A DNA stretch of 46,678 nt from positions 1 through 46,678 of IMG/VR virus record IMGVR_UViG_3300042540_001044. One strand, 5' to 3'. The translations under genes were made by a program, and so were the position numbers. Of the stretch, positions 46,187-46,678 are shown piece after piece (position 1 is the first letter of the stretch; the number at the start of each line of letters is the position of its first letter). The DNA comes from a virus. The notes beneath the pieces were generated by a model. The model worked only from the letters and a program-made list of their open reading frames with translations. It ran no database searches and was not told the DNA's origin.

Positions 46187-46678
46187 TTAGATGATGGCCG
46201 TATAAGCTTGCTGAAGCTGAGTCATCTGGTTGCCAACGAGAGCGGCCACATCAGCGGCGCTGGCCCCAGTGGCAATGATAGTGATGTTGGGTGCGTTAAC
46301 AGTGGTGGCGCCGCCAGCAGTAGCACCGAACCCAGCTGTGTACTGGGCGTACTGATCTCGCCAATACTTCGCTTCGCGATCAATCTGGCCACCCATCCCA
46401 TCGGGGACCATATCCCGAGCGAAAAACTTCGGGTTGAGCGCCGTCTGCTGAGCCTTGAACTGCTCAAGAGTAAGCATCGCCTGAGCGTTCCCCAATGAAC
46501 CTCCGTAAACGCTCCCCAATGAACCTCCGTAAACGCCAGAGCCAGTGCCAGCGAACCCAGCTGTGTACTGGGCGTACTGATCTCGCCAATACTTCGCTTC
46601 GCGATCAATCTGGCCACCCATCCCATCGGGGACCATATCCCGAGCGAAAAACTTCGGGTTGAGCGCCGTCTGCTGAGC
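46187..46678 (-). CDS. Tape measure protein, C-terminal end (cut by window edge)
   Basis: The frame is open to the window edge. The 163 visible residues contain two copies of an approximately 42-residue unit (TALNPKFFARDMVPDGMGGQ, DREAKYWRDQYAQYTAGF), Gly/Ser-rich joiners, and end in GASAADVAALVGNQMTQLQQAY. Position before the distal-tail gene and the repeats fit the tape measure protein, which sets tail length. Upstream part not in view. Confidence 0.65.
   Translation of the reverse strand, partial: AQQTALNPKFFARDMVPDGMGGQIDREAKYWRDQYAQYTAGFAGTGSGVYGGSLGSVYGGSLGNAQAMLTLEQFKAQQTALNPKFFARDMVPDGMGGQIDREAKYWRDQYAQYTAGFGATAGGATTVNAPNITIIATGASAADVAALVGNQMTQLQQAYTAII
46327..46453 (-). repeat. Direct repeat copy 1 in tape measure gene (127 bp)
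   Basis: Identical to 46552-46678 over all 127 visible bases, at a distance of 225 bases (75 codons, frame kept). The second copy may continue beyond the window edge. Confidence 0.9.
46489..46536 (-). repeat. 24-bp tandem repeat (VYGGSLGS/N)
   Basis: Two copies of a 24-base unit, eight codons each, between the two long repeat copies. Encodes VYGGSLGS and VYGGSLGN. Confidence 0.85.
46552..46678 (-). repeat. Direct repeat copy 2 in tape measure gene (127 bp, cut by edge)
   Basis: Second copy of the repeat at 46327-46453. No base differences in the visible part, so the duplication is recent or kept by gene conversion. Confidence 0.9.

Overview
The window looks like part of the genome of a tailed siphovirus-type actinobacteriophage. 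It carries a WhiB-family regulator, a tape measure end with a run of minor tail genes, a holin and endolysin pair, densely packed genes that overlap by ATGA, GTGA or TTGA, frequent GTG and TTG starts, and moderately high G+C. Both ends are cut: the left edge lies inside a RuvB-like helicase gene and the right edge inside the tape measure gene. I could not identify the exact phage or host genus.

Layout. Positions 1-16.3 kb run rightward. First comes a DNA end-repair group: RuvB-like C-terminus, Ku, HNH endonuclease and ATP-dependent DNA ligase. A RavA/ViaA-like pair follows (MoxR-type AAA+ ATPase plus a VWA-domain protein), then many small genes for zinc-ribbon, membrane or unknown proteins, then recA. 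Next are tRNA-Asn and tRNA-Tyr, a secreted Thr/Pro-rich protein, a structured non-coding region of about 400 nt that ends in a tRNA-like cloverleaf, and a ParB-like gene. From 46.7 kb down to 16.3 kb everything runs leftward: tape measure end, minor tail proteins (one of about 2,100 aa with a propeller-like repeat block and an SGNH/GDSL esterase domain), an XRE regulator, a Cas4/RecB-like nuclease, a Sak4-like ATPase, a DUF669-like ssDNA-binding protein, a second tRNA-like cloverleaf, a primase-helicase, small genes, WhiB, an HNH protein, DNA polymerase III alpha, the lysis cassette, and two surface or tail genes including a glycoside hydrolase. The two transcription directions meet at 16305-16317.

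How it fits together. The leftward genes supply replication (primase-helicase, DnaE, SSB-like and recombination ATPase), and the rightward genes supply RecA, Ku and ligase for end repair and recombination. The replication genes are heavily invaded. The primase-helicase and the nuclease each carry an intein at a zinc-finger or active-site motif. dnaE is broken twice, once at its first PHP motif beside an HNH remnant and once at the catalytic Asp motif by a LAGLIDADG endonuclease gene.

The most unusual pattern is that three tRNA or tRNA-like elements end 0-2 nt before an ATG that has no Shine-Dalgarno site. Two of these elements keep acceptor, D and T arms but lack a usable anticodon loop. recA also seems to be read from a leaderless transcript. 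This suggests tRNA 3'-end processing may create leaderless mRNAs in this phage, which is an inference from geometry only.
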